Source: Alloscardovia omnicolens DSM 21503 (GTDB lineage: Bacteria > Actinomycetota > Actinomycetes > Actinomycetales > Bifidobacteriaceae). From it: a stretch of DNA of 54,642 nt. Below the pieces are notes generated by a model that made no database searches, was not told the origin of the DNA, and saw only the letters and a program-made list of their open reading frames with translations. The position numbers were made by a program, and so were the translations under genes. How positions within the stretch are numbered: position 1 is the first letter of the stretch; each line of letters begins with the position of its first letter. Shown here piece after piece: positions 9,815-19,316 of the stretch. The stretch lies in the NCBI RefSeq assembly GCF_000420505.1, contig NZ_ATVB01000012.1, positions 1 through 54,642 on the forward strand. Direction: 5' to 3'.

Positions 9815-11257
9815 ATGGTATTAGAATTTTCGAAAGAGCTCAAAGCGACACAAACTAATATTCCGGGTTTAGTTGTTTTTGATTTACCTGTACACGGCGA
9901 TAATCGTGGATGGTTTAAGGAAAATTGGCAACGCGCCAAAATGACAGAAATAGGTCTGCCGGATTTTGGTCCTGTACAAAATAATATTAGTTTTAATACC
10001 ATGCGTGGTGTAACTCGAGGTATTCATGCAGAGCCTTGGGATAAATATATTTCCATTGCTACCGGTGAAGTATTCGGTGCATGGGTGGATTTGCGTCCTG
10101 GTAAGAGCTTTGGTGAAGTATTTACCACTCGCTTAGACCCATCTAAAGCTATCTTCGTGCCACGTGGTGTGGGCAACTCGTTCCAAACATTAGTTGATGG
10201 CACTGCTTATACCTATTTAGTCAATGCTCACTGGAGTATGGAGCAGAAAAAGACTTATACCTTTGTTAATCTTGCGGATCCAGAATTAAACATTCAATGG
10301 CCTATACCGTTGGAAGAGACTGAGCGATCTGAAGCTGATTTGAATCATCCTATGCTTAAGGATGTTATTCCCATGATGCCTAAGCGCACGCTGGTATTAG
10401 GATCTCATGGTCAGTTAGGCACCTCTATTTCTAAATATGTTCAAGAAAAAGGTCTGACTGGGTACGAGTTTGCAGATGCAGATACATTTGATATTGCAGA
10501 TTCAGCAGCCTATGAGAACTATGATTGGGATTTATACGGCACCATTATTAACGCAGCAGCATTTACCTCTGTAGATAAAGCTGAGACTTCTGAGGGGCGC
10601 AAAGCTGCGTGGAGAGTTAATGTGGCTGGTGTTGCTAATTTAGCCAAAATAGCAGCTGAGCATAAGATTACCCTCGTTCATATTTCCAGTGATTATGTAT
10701 TTGATGGAACAAGAGAAGAACATAACGAAACAGAAGCTTTTGCTCCATTGGGTGTGTATGGTCAGACAAAAGCTGCAGGCGATGCGATTGTATCGAATGT
10801 TCCTCGCCACTATATTGTGCGCTCTAGCTGGATTGTAGGTGAAGGAAAGAACTTCGTCTCGCGCATGGTATCGTTAGCGCAGGAATCTAAACAAAATGGT
10901 ATAACAACTGCTCAGGCTCCTGCTGATCAATTTGGACGCTTAACTTTTGTCGATGAGCTTACAAATGGTATTTTCCACTTGCTCAATGAGAATGCTCCAT
11001 ATGGAACGTACAATTTAACGGGGTCTGGAGATAGTGCTTCGTGGTATGGCATTGCAGTGAGTATTTTCAATCAGGTCGGGGCTGATAGCTCATTAATTGA
11101 TCGGAATTCGGTTGAAGAATATGCGAAGACAACGGGCGGAGCAATGCGACCTCGTTTCTGTACTTTGGATTTATCTAAGCTAGTGGCTACTGGTTTTACA
11201 CCGCAGCCATGGCAAGATAATCTGACTGCCTACATTCATCATCTTTTAGAGAGGTAA
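9815..11257 (+). CDS. Fused dTDP-4-dehydrorhamnose 3,5-epimerase / 4-reductase (RmlC-RmlD)
   Basis: A 480-residue two-domain enzyme. Residues 1 to about 185 form an RmlC-type cupin with [11 protein letters not shown] and the active-site-like [12 protein letters not shown], where the usual RGLHYQ is replaced. Residues from about 192 onward form an RmlD-type reductase with [26 protein letters not shown] (Tyr/Lys pair) and SSWIVGEG. Together they turn the RmlB product into dTDP-L-rhamnose. Such fusions are familiar in bifidobacteria and relatives, where no separate rmlC and rmlD are present. It lies 18 bases after rmlB and 10 before rmlA. The domain calls are firm. Confidence 0.93.
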   Translation: MVLEFSKELKATQTNIPGLVVFDLPVHGDNRGWFKENWQRAKMTEIGLPDFGPVQNNISFNTMRGVTRGIHAEPWDKYISIATGEVFGAWVDLRPGKSFGEVFTTRLDPSKAIFVPRGVGNSFQTLVDGTAYTYLVNAHWSMEQKKTYTFVNLADPELNIQWPIPLEETERSEADLNHPMLKDVIPMMPKRTLVLGSHGQLGTSISKYVQEKGLTGYEFADADTFDIADSAAYENYDWDLYGTIINAAAFTSVDKAETSEGRKAAWRVNVAGVANLAKIAAEHKITLVHISSDYVFDGTREEHNETEAFAPLGVYGQTKAAGDAIVSNVPRHYIVRSSWIVGEGKNFVSRMVSLAQESKQNGITTAQAPADQFGRLTFVDELTNGIFHLLNENAPYGTYNLTGSGDSASWYGIAVSIFNQVGADSSLIDRNSVEEYAKTTGGAMRPRFCTLDLSKLVATGFTPQPWQDNLTAYIHHLLER

Positions 11258-11267
11258 AGAGGCTTTC

Positions 11268-12158
11268 ATGAAAGGTATTATTCTAGCTGGTGGCTCGGGT
11301 ACGCGCTTGTACCCCTTAACCACAGTAACATCGAAGCAGCTTCTCCCTGTTTATGATAAGCCGATGGTATATTATCCGTTGAGCGTGCTTATGATGGCAG
11401 GAATCCGCGATATTCTTATTATCTCTACTCCACATGATTTGCCTAATTTTGAGCGCTTATTGGGAACAGGTGAACAATTTGGAGTGCATTTCCAATACAA
11501 AGTACAGCCCTCTCCAGATGGTTTATCGCAAGCATTTATTCTAGGTGAGGAGTTCATTGATGGGGATTCCTGTGCTTTGGTTTTGGGAGATAATATTTTC
11601 TATGGAAACGGTCTGACCCAAGTACTGAAAAAAGCTGCATCTCTTGAACATGGAGCTCGTGTTTTCGGTTATTTTGTTGATGACCCAGAGCGTTACGGCG
11701 TCGTAGAATTTGATGAAAATCATAAGGCAATCTCTATTGTAGAAAAACCGAAGAATCCAAAGACTAATTATGCAGTAACAGGTTTGTATTTCTACGATAA
11801 TCGAGTAACTGAATTCGCCAAGCAAGTGAAGCCTTCTGCTCGTGGGGAATTAGAGATTACTGATCTTAATAAGATGTATTTAGATGACGGATCTCTCACC
11901 GTTCAAACACTAGGACGTGGCTTTGCGTGGCTAGATACGGGCACAATGGATTCTTTGTATGAAGCAGGGGAATTTGTGCGCACTGTGGAACGCGCTCAGG
12001 GTATGCCTATTGCCATCTTGGAAGAAATCGCTTATGAGCATGGATGGATTTCTAAGGAACAGTTACTCGAAGCGGCTGAACATTATGGAAAGAGTCCGTA
12101 TGGAGCTCATTTGAAATCTGTGGCAGATAACAAGTTTATTGTTACTGGCGAGGATTAG
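11268..12158 (+). CDS. rmlA: Glucose-1-phosphate thymidylyltransferase
   Basis: A 296-residue nucleotidyltransferase making dTDP-glucose from glucose 1-phosphate and dTTP, the first step of the rhamnose precursor route. The N-terminus [16 protein letters not shown] is the nucleotide-binding signature; [26 protein letters not shown] with the metal-binding Asp, [19 protein letters not shown] and [10 protein letters not shown] are all RmlA-specific. Length is typical. It is last in the rml group, ten bases after rmlCD, and is followed by a hairpin terminator. Confidence 0.95.
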   Translation: MKGIILAGGSGTRLYPLTTVTSKQLLPVYDKPMVYYPLSVLMMAGIRDILIISTPHDLPNFERLLGTGEQFGVHFQYKVQPSPDGLSQAFILGEEFIDGDSCALVLGDNIFYGNGLTQVLKKAASLEHGARVFGYFVDDPERYGVVEFDENHKAISIVEKPKNPKTNYAVTGLYFYDNRVTEFAKQVKPSARGELEITDLNKMYLDDGSLTVQTLGRGFAWLDTGTMDSLYEAGEFVRTVERAQGMPIAILEEIAYEHGWISKEQLLEAAEHYGKSPYGAHLKSVADNKFIVTGED

Positions 12159-12177
12159 AAAGTAAAATAAACGTTTT

Positions 12178-12217
12178 ATGGGTGTTCTTTTCCCTATGAG
12201 GAGAAAAGAACACCCAT
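12178..12217. terminator. Bidirectional terminator
   Basis: Perfect 15-bp arms (12178-12192 and 12203-12217) with a ten-base loop between the converging rmlA and glycosyltransferase genes. Confidence 0.75.
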
Positions 12218-12232
12218 TATGCTGTACGAATA

Positions 12233-13534
12233 CTATCTATGAAGTATCAATTTAGCTAAACGGCGAGCCAAACCTCTGCGATGAGTTCCTAGAGGAATAA
12301 ACTTGTCAAAATAATATCGAGCTTTTGTTCCCGTTTTGAAAATACGGAGTGATTCTTCATATATGACACGTTGACGCTCTGCTTCTCGCTGAGCAGTCCG
12401 TGTACGAATTTGTTCAAGAATATAGAGTGTGCTGGCGTGTGTTGCTTGCTCCTCCTCACTCAGCTCAAGATGAGTCTCGGCTATTGCTTCGGAAAAAAGG
12501 TCTGACCAGAGCGCAAAGTTTGCTGTGGGAGGGAAAGCATCCTTGGTAAGTTCGTCATATAAATGAGAGTTGATGTGATAATGAAGGGCAAGATAAGCAT
12601 CGTTCTTTCCCCATGTTATTTGTAGAATTCGTAATCCCTCTGAATAATCATTTGACGCTAAACGCTCTACAAAATCATCACCGACGATTTTTAGTGCTCG
12701 TGCGTGGAAATTCCGGGCAGCAGAATTAATTTCAGTTGAACTGTAATGAGTCGAAAAAGCCTGAACCTCCTGATCCACTTCCCAAGCGCTATGCTGATCT
12801 CGATCAAAAATATCTAAACTTGCGGTGGTGCGGCTGGAAATCCCTCGCCCAAAATGATAATTTAACCCTCGATATTCAACATAGGAATATAATTTATGAC
12901 TCAATGAGCAAATTGCTAGATATTCGTAGCCATCCTCGATTTTATTGAGTCTTGTAACTGAAAGATTTTTGAATGCTTCTTGAATAAGTGATGTCTTGAA
13001 GAAAGCAGTTATTATGTTCCAAGGCACCCATGCCGCAAAAGGTGGGCTAAATGATGCCTGGAGGATTTGTGCATGGCTGCAGTCTCCAAGAGTTGCATTA
13101 AATAAACTTTCAACTCTGGTTTCCAAGGAAGAATCTTCTGTATCCGCTACTTCTACATGTGCACCATAACGGATTATATCTGCGTCAGGTCTTGATGAAG
13201 CAAAGTTATATAGGGTTTCGCAAGCGGTGAGTGCCAGCGTGTCATCGGCGTCAAGAAACATTGTATAAAGTCCTGAAGCTCGGGCAACTCCTGTGAGGCG
13301 AGTGGTATGCAGTCCTTTATTAACGCCATGCGCGAGATGAATAATACGAGAATCACTGTGCGCATAATCAGAAATAATAGCACTCGTATTATCTGTGCTG
13401 CCATCATCAACAACAATAATTTCAATAGTATTCAAAGTCTGTTGAACGGCGCTGTCCAAACAAGCTCCAATATATTTTTCTTTATTATAAGCAGGAATAA
13501 TAATCGAAACTGTAGGTTGAGCTGTGCTGGTCAT
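12233..13534 (-). CDS. Family 2 glycosyltransferase
   Basis: About 433 residues. The N-terminal GT-A domain begins TVSIIIPAYNKEKYIGACLDSA, with VVDDGSTDNT binding the nucleotide and FLDADDTL giving the D-x-D metal site. The rest is a long mostly helical extension without membrane segments, ending in a basic amphipathic tail that may touch the membrane. The enzyme probably adds a sugar to the surface polysaccharide in the cytoplasm; donor and acceptor are unknown. The frame is open to 13756, but that would run through tRNA-Ser. ATG ending at 13534 has GGAGGG just upstream and starts at the normal family position. Confidence 0.85.
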   Translation of the reverse strand: MTSTAQPTVSIIIPAYNKEKYIGACLDSAVQQTLNTIEIIVVDDGSTDNTSAIISDYAHSDSRIIHLAHGVNKGLHTTRLTGVARASGLYTMFLDADDTLALTACETLYNFASSRPDADIIRYGAHVEVADTEDSSLETRVESLFNATLGDCSHAQILQASFSPPFAAWVPWNIITAFFKTSLIQEAFKNLSVTRLNKIEDGYEYLAICSLSHKLYSYVEYRGLNYHFGRGISSRTTASLDIFDRDQHSAWEVDQEVQAFSTHYSSTEINSAARNFHARALKIVGDDFVERLASNDYSEGLRILQITWGKNDAYLALHYHINSHLYDELTKDAFPPTANFALWSDLFSEAIAETHLELSEEEQATHASTLYILEQIRTRTAQREAERQRVIYEESLRIFKTGTKARYYFDKFIPLGTHRRGLARRLAKLILHR

Positions 13535-13612
13535 ACACCCTCCTTTGTAACTTATGCACATTATAGAGGAGGGTACAAGAAAAAAGCACTCTTCATGAGA
13601 AGAGCGCTTGAG

Positions 13613-13700
13613 TGGCGGAGAATACGAGATTCGAACTCGTGAGGGCGTTAACCCAACACGCTTTCCAAGCGTGCGCCATAGACCACTAGGCGAATTCTCC
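13613..13700 (-). tRNA. tRNA-Ser (GGA anticodon)
   Basis: On the minus strand an 88-base cloverleaf: acceptor GGAGAAT paired with ATTCTCC, anticodon loop TTGGAAA closed by CACGC/GCGTG, a long variable arm as expected for serine, a GTTCGAATC T-loop, and an encoded CCA end at 13613. The GGA anticodon reads UCC and UCU. Confidence 0.95.
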
Positions 13701-13936
13701 ACTGTGTTCAAAGAACAACGGAGTTCATAATAGCACGGGGGAAAGAAATATGTCAAATATGGCTCGAGGCGTGTTTATATAAAAAGGACTTGTAAAGAAT
13801 TGGCATAGATAAGGTATTAGAGGTGTGAAAAAGGCTAAAGAATACAATCTTTTATTACTTTTCCAGTAATCTTGAAAATATCTCATTATCGGATTTCATT
13901 GATGAGTGACAATTTTTAAGACCAAGAGGAGAGACA

Positions 13937-16594
13937 GTGAGAGTATTTTTTGCTGTACTAACTAGCCTAGCTACCATATTTTCCCCTCAACTTTCGTCTC
14001 AAGTTCAAACATACGTATCGAATACTTCGACAATACATACCGTAGCAGAACAAGCTGATGCTACGCGAGAACATGATATTGTTGAAGCGCAGGCTCAGGA
14101 GCAGAAACTTCCTGAAGATATTGCTGATTCGATTAGCAATGGAGATACTGTTGTATCGAGTGAATACGTTGCTAAAGACGACGGTACTTTAGTGTATGCC
14201 CAGACTGGGGAAAAAGTAACTGATCCTAAGATAGTAGGCACGCAGGAGGAGGTTCCGGATCCCTTAGCGCGTACTAATGGTGAATCTTTTATTCCTGTGT
14301 CGGTAGAAGCTGCGCGCGAAATTATTGACGACGCTGATACTTCTGAAGAAGAGATTCCTCAACAGGAAGATACGCCTCAGAATCCAGACAGAGAAAATAG
14401 TGCTCAGCAAGATGACCCAACCCAGTTGCAAGCTAGTTCAGCTGCGTATATAGCAAGTGCGCCATCGGTTCGTTCTGTAGGCAACTGGTCAAGTAACTAT
14501 GGTGCTAAGTGGGGTAGTTATAACGGGCAGCAGGCATTTTTCGAGGGAGATGGTTCTCTGTTTGTGGTGCCTGCGAGCAAGGTAATTGACGTGTCTGAAT
14601 GGCAGGGTGATATTAACTGGGACGCAGTTAAAGCTGATGGTGTTCAGGGCGCTATTATTCGTATTGGCTATGGTACTGATGCAACTGATAAAAAAGCTTT
14701 GCGTAACCTTCGTGAGGTTCAACGAGTGGGACTGCCTTTTGGCGTCTATCTGTATTCGTACGCGAGTAACTGGTCAGAAGCATGGGCTGAAGGTTCTAAT
14801 GTTGTCAGTATCTTAAAGAAGGCTGGGATAACTAGTTCCAAGCAAATGAGTATGCCAATTTTTTATGATTTAGAGAATTGGACTTACGCCGGGCATAAGC
14901 ATCCCACAAGTCCGGCAGTGTACGACACTATTGTGAATAATTTCTTTATGAGCGTACAACTCAGCGGCTATGGAAAAGTTAGCGTGTACTCATATACAAG
15001 TTTCCTAAAATCCGTACTGAATACCTCTAATATTCACTCACGTACTAGTTGGGTAGCTTCGTACGGATCATCACCGCGTTTTGTCATTAACTCCTACGAA
15101 AAGGGGTGGCAGTATACCTCTACTGGATCTGTGAACGGTATTAGCGGGAATGTTGATTTGAATGCATATCGATTTAACGTTCAAAATACTAGTAACTTAA
15201 ACGGTACAAAGCCAAAAACTTCGCCATCGTCTTCTGCTTTTCAAGCTTCTTCATTAACGAAGGTGACGGTTCCTGATGGAGAATACTACATAAATTCGAG
15301 CATGTTGGATGTAGCATCTATCGATACTTATAATCAGTCTCTTAATCAGAACAATTCAATTGTGCTACATCGATACGCACACGCAAAGTCTCAAAAGTAT
15401 CGTTTCGTGAAGCAGTCTGATGGATCATATACCATTATTAATTCTGCTTCGGGATTAGCATTAGATGTTCAGTCTGGCCAAGCGCGCAATAATGCTCGTG
15501 TTATTCTATGGTCTCCAAACGGCGGCAACAATCAGCGGTGGTTTATACGTGATGCAGGAAATGGATACATCATCCAAAGTGCTTTGGGTAATTTTGTTCT
15601 GGATGTTCAATCTGCGGGCAAATCTGATAATACACCAATTATTTTGTATGAACCTGGACATAGCAATATGAATCAGCGATTCATATTGTCTTCTACGAGA
15701 GCTTTGCCTACTGGTTTAGATGTAACAATTCGTTCGGTTCTTAATGGCAACATGACTGTTTCTGCTGCATCTGGCAAAGCTACATTGGGCGCCCAACTCA
15801 AATTGGGCAACTATAAATCTAGCGCAGATCAGAAATATAAGTTGTTTGAAGTTGGTAATGGTATATATACCATACAGAATTCTAGCACTGGGTATGTCGT
15901 AGATATTTATGGTGCGTCCCGAGCCGTATCCACACCGGTAGACTTGTACGCGAATAAATCAAGTGCTTGGCAACGTTGGGCAGCAATCTTTAATGCGAAC
16001 AATCAGGTGGCGTTTTCCTCCGTCTTATCGGCCAAGAATATTGAAGTCTACGGCGGTCGTGCATACCAAGATACAAGTATTCGTACTGCTGATCCGTCCT
16101 TTGCATCACACCAATTCTGGGCAGTCTATCCTGAAAATCAGGATGTTATCCCTAATGGTATATATAGCATTCAAAACAATACTCACAGAAATATTACGCT
16201 TGATGTGTATGGTGCATTTAAAAATGATGCCACAGCTGTAGACGTTTATACAGCAAGGAATGGTTCAAAGAATCAGCAATGGCGTGTTGTTAATCAGAAG
16301 AATGGGTATATAAAGTTATTTGATGTAAATTCAGGTAAACCATTAGATGTATATGGAGAGTTTTCTCGCGCAGGTACCGATACAATTATTTATTCTGACC
16401 GTCAAGATGCGAGGAACCAATTATGGAAACCTGTAAAGCAAGCCAATGGTTCATTTACGATAGAGTCCGCTTTGTCAAGTAGTTTAGTTCTAGATATTTA
16501 CGGTGGTCACGTTCAGTCTGGTACCAAGGTGATTGTTTATACTAAAGCACCTTATGCCGGAAATCAGCAATGGTATTTTAAAAGAATATCTTAA
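13937..16594 (+). CDS. Secreted GH25 muramidase with ricin-B-like lectin repeats
   Basis: An 885-residue secreted protein. A short signal-peptide-like N-terminus is followed by an acidic, low-complexity linker to about residue 200. A glycoside hydrolase family 25 domain then spans about 215-410, with IDVSEWQGDINW (catalytic Asp near 218) and FYDLENW (Asp 311 and Glu 313), and should cut the N-acetylmuramyl-beta-1,4 bonds of peptidoglycan. The C-terminal half holds nine imperfect repeats of the form LDVYG...NQQW, i.e. three beta-trefoil ricin-type modules likely to bind carbohydrate. It starts at GTG 13937 with GAGGAGAGAC upstream. There is no sortase or membrane anchor, so it is probably held at the surface by the lectin modules. 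Set among wall-polysaccharide genes, it is a candidate wall-remodelling enzyme. Confidence 0.88.
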   Translation: MRVFFAVLTSLATIFSPQLSSQVQTYVSNTSTIHTVAEQADATREHDIVEAQAQEQKLPEDIADSISNGDTVVSSEYVAKDDGTLVYAQTGEKVTDPKIVGTQEEVPDPLARTNGESFIPVSVEAAREIIDDADTSEEEIPQQEDTPQNPDRENSAQQDDPTQLQASSAAYIASAPSVRSVGNWSSNYGAKWGSYNGQQAFFEGDGSLFVVPASKVIDVSEWQGDINWDAVKADGVQGAIIRIGYGTDATDKKALRNLREVQRVGLPFGVYLYSYASNWSEAWAEGSNVVSILKKAGITSSKQMSMPIFYDLENWTYAGHKHPTSPAVYDTIVNNFFMSVQLSGYGKVSVYSYTSFLKSVLNTSNIHSRTSWVASYGSSPRFVINSYEKGWQYTSTGSVNGISGNVDLNAYRFNVQNTSNLNGTKPKTSPSSSAFQASSLTKVTVPDGEYYINSSMLDVASIDTYNQSLNQNNSIVLHRYAHAKSQKYRFVKQSDGSYTIINSASGLALDVQSGQARNNARVILWSPNGGNNQRWFIRDAGNGYIIQSALGNFVLDVQSAGKSDNTPIILYEPGHSNMNQRFILSSTRALPTGLDVTIRSVLNGNMTVSAASGKATLGAQLKLGNYKSSADQKYKLFEVGNGIYTIQNSSTGYVVDIYGASRAVSTPVDLYANKSSAWQRWAAIFNANNQVAFSSVLSAKNIEVYGGRAYQDTSIRTADPSFASHQFWAVYPENQDVIPNGIYSIQNNTHRNITLDVYGAFKNDATAVDVYTARNGSKNQQWRVVNQKNGYIKLFDVNSGKPLDVYGEFSRAGTDTIIYSDRQDARNQLWKPVKQANGSFTIESALSSSLVLDIYGGHVQSGTKVIVYTKAPYAGNQQWYFKRIS

Positions 16595-16609
16595 ACCGTA
16601 ATGAATAAA

Positions 16610-16645
16610 AGTATGGCAGTGCTTGAATAAAAGTGCTGCCATACT
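16610..16645. terminator. Bidirectional terminator
   Basis: Ten-bp arms AGTATGGCAG (16610-16619) and CTGCCATACT (16636-16645) lie between the converging muramidase and UDP-glucose pyrophosphorylase genes. Confidence 0.65.
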
Positions 16646-16656
16646 CATTATATTGA

Positions 16657-18090
16657 TTAATGGAGCCACTCATTAGGTTCAATACCATGTTGACCAATGT
16701 ATTCGCCATTGGGGACGTAGGAGGCTTGACCTAAATCTTGAAGATGAGCTCTACCAAAACAATGTGTATCTTGTCCGAAAGTCCAATCTCCTTCAATTGT
16801 TACACTTGCGGCCGCAGCCAGAGATGGAACACCATAAGGAAAACGCTCGTTAAAATCTTGAATATTTTTATAGTAGCGCTGGTCCAAGGAAATATTAGGA
16901 AAAATATAATTTCCGTCCTCTAACTCATAGGAATCAGTTAAATGGAAGCGGTCAGATCGTAGAATAAAAAGATCCTCAGTCGTTTTTACCGGTAAGAATC
17001 GTGACCTATCTACTTCGATACAGGTGGAATTCTCGAAGAGGCTAATAGCAGCACCCATAGCTGTTTCTAGTTGTACGATATGAGCGCTAGAAGGGTTTGT
17101 AGGGTCAACATTCTTATTATTACGTATAACAGGCAGGGGAAGAACCCCCTTGTATTTTTTGAGGATTTTTTTCAGAGCGCTAATGCGTATCCAAATATTA
17201 TTGGTGTTAAAATATGGGTGAATATTTTCATCTAAGGCTTGAATTTTATCGTCTGGATGGACTTGGCTCATTTCACGAAGATTAAGGCGATTACTTTGTT
17301 TATTAATAACAAAATGTCCGCCTTTTCTATCGGCGGGTGTCTTTTTTGATACTTCCACCATGAAATCAGTCTTAGACTGGGCAAAATGCCCTGCAATAAT
17401 ACTAGAGGGGCGTGCGCCTAGATTATCTGAGTTAGAAATGAAGATGTATTCAATGCCGTGCGACTGTAATACATCGAGGATACCTGATTCCCACAACGTG
17501 GAATATACATCGCCATGGCCTGGCGGACACCATTCCAAATCTGGTTGTGAATCAAAGGTAACGGGCTTGCCGTTGTGAGAAATAATTTTTGGTTGTTGGT
17601 GCTGAATAATCTCTATTGGTATATCAGATTGGTGGAAACGACGATTATGATTCACAACATTCAAAGATTCTTTTGAAGTGCGGAAAGAATTCATAAAGAG
17701 TAACGGCAACTGAACCTTATCTTGTTCGCGTTTACTAATAACTTGTCCGAGAATAATATCAATAAAACGCATGCGACGAGCTTTATGCCTGCGTACAGGG
17801 AGAAGAGATTTGGGACCATCTAGCCCCATGGAAGTACCTAATCCACCGTTAAGCTTAATGATTGCCGTTTTTGCTAATGCCGAATGAGCAACATGCGATG
17901 GCATAGAGTCATAAATATCTGACACGGCAGGAACATTTGTAAGACTTAAAGGAAGGAAATCCTCTTCACGCATCCAGCCAGCATCATCTTCTTGCCAAAC
18001 TTTATACATCCTCTCAAATTGCATAATAGCTGTATCGCTACAATTGTTTTCATGCATCTTATTTATGCATGTATTAAGATTGTCTTGCAT
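16657..18090 (-). CDS. UTP--glucose-1-phosphate uridylyltransferase (UDPGP family)
   Basis: A 477-residue enzyme of the eukaryotic-type UDP-glucose pyrophosphorylase family rather than the bacterial GalU type. The nucleotide-binding loop reads IKLNGGLGTSMGLDGPKSLL, followed by LFMNSFRTS, WCPPGHGDVY, FISNSDNLGA and the later lysine-rich VKTTEDLFILRSD. It makes UDP-glucose, which feeds glycosyl donors and, through UDP-galactose, the mutase encoded nearby. Bifidobacteria use this protein type in galactose metabolism. It is transcribed alone and is divergent from the GtrB-like gene. Confidence 0.9.
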   Translation of the reverse strand: MQDNLNTCINKMHENNCSDTAIMQFERMYKVWQEDDAGWMREEDFLPLSLTNVPAVSDIYDSMPSHVAHSALAKTAIIKLNGGLGTSMGLDGPKSLLPVRRHKARRMRFIDIILGQVISKREQDKVQLPLLFMNSFRTSKESLNVVNHNRRFHQSDIPIEIIQHQQPKIISHNGKPVTFDSQPDLEWCPPGHGDVYSTLWESGILDVLQSHGIEYIFISNSDNLGARPSSIIAGHFAQSKTDFMVEVSKKTPADRKGGHFVINKQSNRLNLREMSQVHPDDKIQALDENIHPYFNTNNIWIRISALKKILKKYKGVLPLPVIRNNKNVDPTNPSSAHIVQLETAMGAAISLFENSTCIEVDRSRFLPVKTTEDLFILRSDRFHLTDSYELEDGNYIFPNISLDQRYYKNIQDFNERFPYGVPSLAAAASVTIEGDWTFGQDTHCFGRAHLQDLGQASYVPNGEYIGQHGIEPNEWLH

Positions 18091-18238
18091 AACAACTCTT
18101 TCTTGAATCTAAGTCTGAGGAAATGTTACTATTCAATATATTTTACTGGTAAGTGTGAAATTAGATTACATCGACTTGATATAGTTGGAACAAGGCAAAA
18201 GAATTTATATTCCATGTAAGGGAGTAATTGGCGACGTC

Positions 18239-19234
18239 ATGGAGAAGGAAAAGCAAAATATTGCACCGATTTGCGTAATCGTTGTGCCGTGTTTTAACGA
18301 GTCCGAGGTTATCGATGAGAGTGCCCGTGTCTTAGTAAGTAAGATTGCACAGCTACGCAATAAAAAGAAAATTCATGCGCGGAGTAGGGTGCTTTTTGTT
18401 GATGATGGATCTCGAGATGATACTTGGGAGAAAGTGAAAACTCTAGAAAAAACATATAAGCATGACATTGCAGGGATTAAGTTTGCCCATAATAAAGGGC
18501 ATCAGAATGCCGTGTATGCAGGACTAATGCAGGCGAAAGATTTCGGATGTGACTGTGCAATCTCTATAGACGCAGATTTGCAAGATGATGCAGAAGCAAT
18601 TGAATCGATGATTGATGCTTATCACGAAGGTGTAGATATTGTATATGGTGTTCGTAATAATCGTGACACTGATACGGCATTTAAACGTGGAACTGCGCAT
18701 ATGTTTTATCGAATGATGTCGTGGTTGGGAACGCAAACTATTCCTGATCATGCCGATTTTAGATTGATGAGTGCACCTGTTATTAGTGCATTATCCCAGT
18801 ATCAGGAATCTAATTTGTTCTTGCGCGGTTTAGTGCCAGATTTAGGATTTAACTCAGCTCGAGTATTCTATAAGCGTGCTGCCCGTCAAGCTGGTGAATC
18901 CAAATATCCGTTAGGTAAAATGATTGCGTTTGCACTAGAGGGAGTTACTTCTTTCTCAGTTAAGCCAATACGCTTAATTTCGTGTTTGGGTGTTCTATCA
19001 TTTTTTGTCTCTATTATTGCTCTGATATATACGATTACATCCGTTTTTGAAGGGAAAGCTGTTGCTGGTTGGGGATCAATAATGGCATCTGTCTGGCTGC
19101 TAGGAAGCTGTATCCTTTTTGCCTTAGGTATATTGGGGGAGTACATTGGTAAAATTTACACGGAAGTTAAACATCGTCCACGTTATATCATTGAGGAACA
19201 GATTGGTCTGAGTGAAAATCCTATCGCTCAGTAA
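18239..19234 (+). CDS. GtrB/DPM1-like polyprenyl-phosphate glycosyltransferase
   Basis: About 331 residues. A GT-A family 2 domain (VVPCFNESEV, FVDDGSRDDTW, D-x-D region SIDADLQDD, DFRLMS) is followed by two C-terminal membrane helices and a cytoplasmic tail, the layout of GtrB and bactoprenol glucosyltransferases. These move glucose or another sugar from UDP- or dTDP-sugar to undecaprenyl phosphate, making the donor for a GT-C enzyme outside the cell. The GtrII protein at 1371 and the GtrA protein at 35170 are plausible partners. ATG 18239 is chosen because homology begins right after it; the frame is open to 18185, and GGGAG at 18220-18224 is rather far upstream. Confidence 0.82.
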   Translation: MEKEKQNIAPICVIVVPCFNESEVIDESARVLVSKIAQLRNKKKIHARSRVLFVDDGSRDDTWEKVKTLEKTYKHDIAGIKFAHNKGHQNAVYAGLMQAKDFGCDCAISIDADLQDDAEAIESMIDAYHEGVDIVYGVRNNRDTDTAFKRGTAHMFYRMMSWLGTQTIPDHADFRLMSAPVISALSQYQESNLFLRGLVPDLGFNSARVFYKRAARQAGESKYPLGKMIAFALEGVTSFSVKPIRLISCLGVLSFFVSIIALIYTITSVFEGKAVAGWGSIMASVWLLGSCILFALGILGEYIGKIYTEVKHRPRYIIEEQIGLSENPIAQ

Positions 19235-19254
19235 TATGATAGTGTGTACTCGTA

Positions 19255-19300
19255 AAAAAGTCCTCGTATTTTTCAGGAATGAAAGATACGAGGACTTTTT
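19255..19300. terminator. Intrinsic bidirectional terminator
   Basis: Perfect 15-bp arms AAAAAGTCCTCGTAT (19255-19269) and its complement (19286-19300) end in T5 and start with A5, so the hairpin works for both converging genes. Confidence 0.85.
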
Positions 19301-19316
19301 CTGTATTTCGTAGTTT

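Noticed and set aside
13535-13756. Long N-terminal extension of the minus-strand glycosyltransferase
   Set aside because: It would read through tRNA-Ser and lacks homology; the start at 13534 has a good ribosome site.
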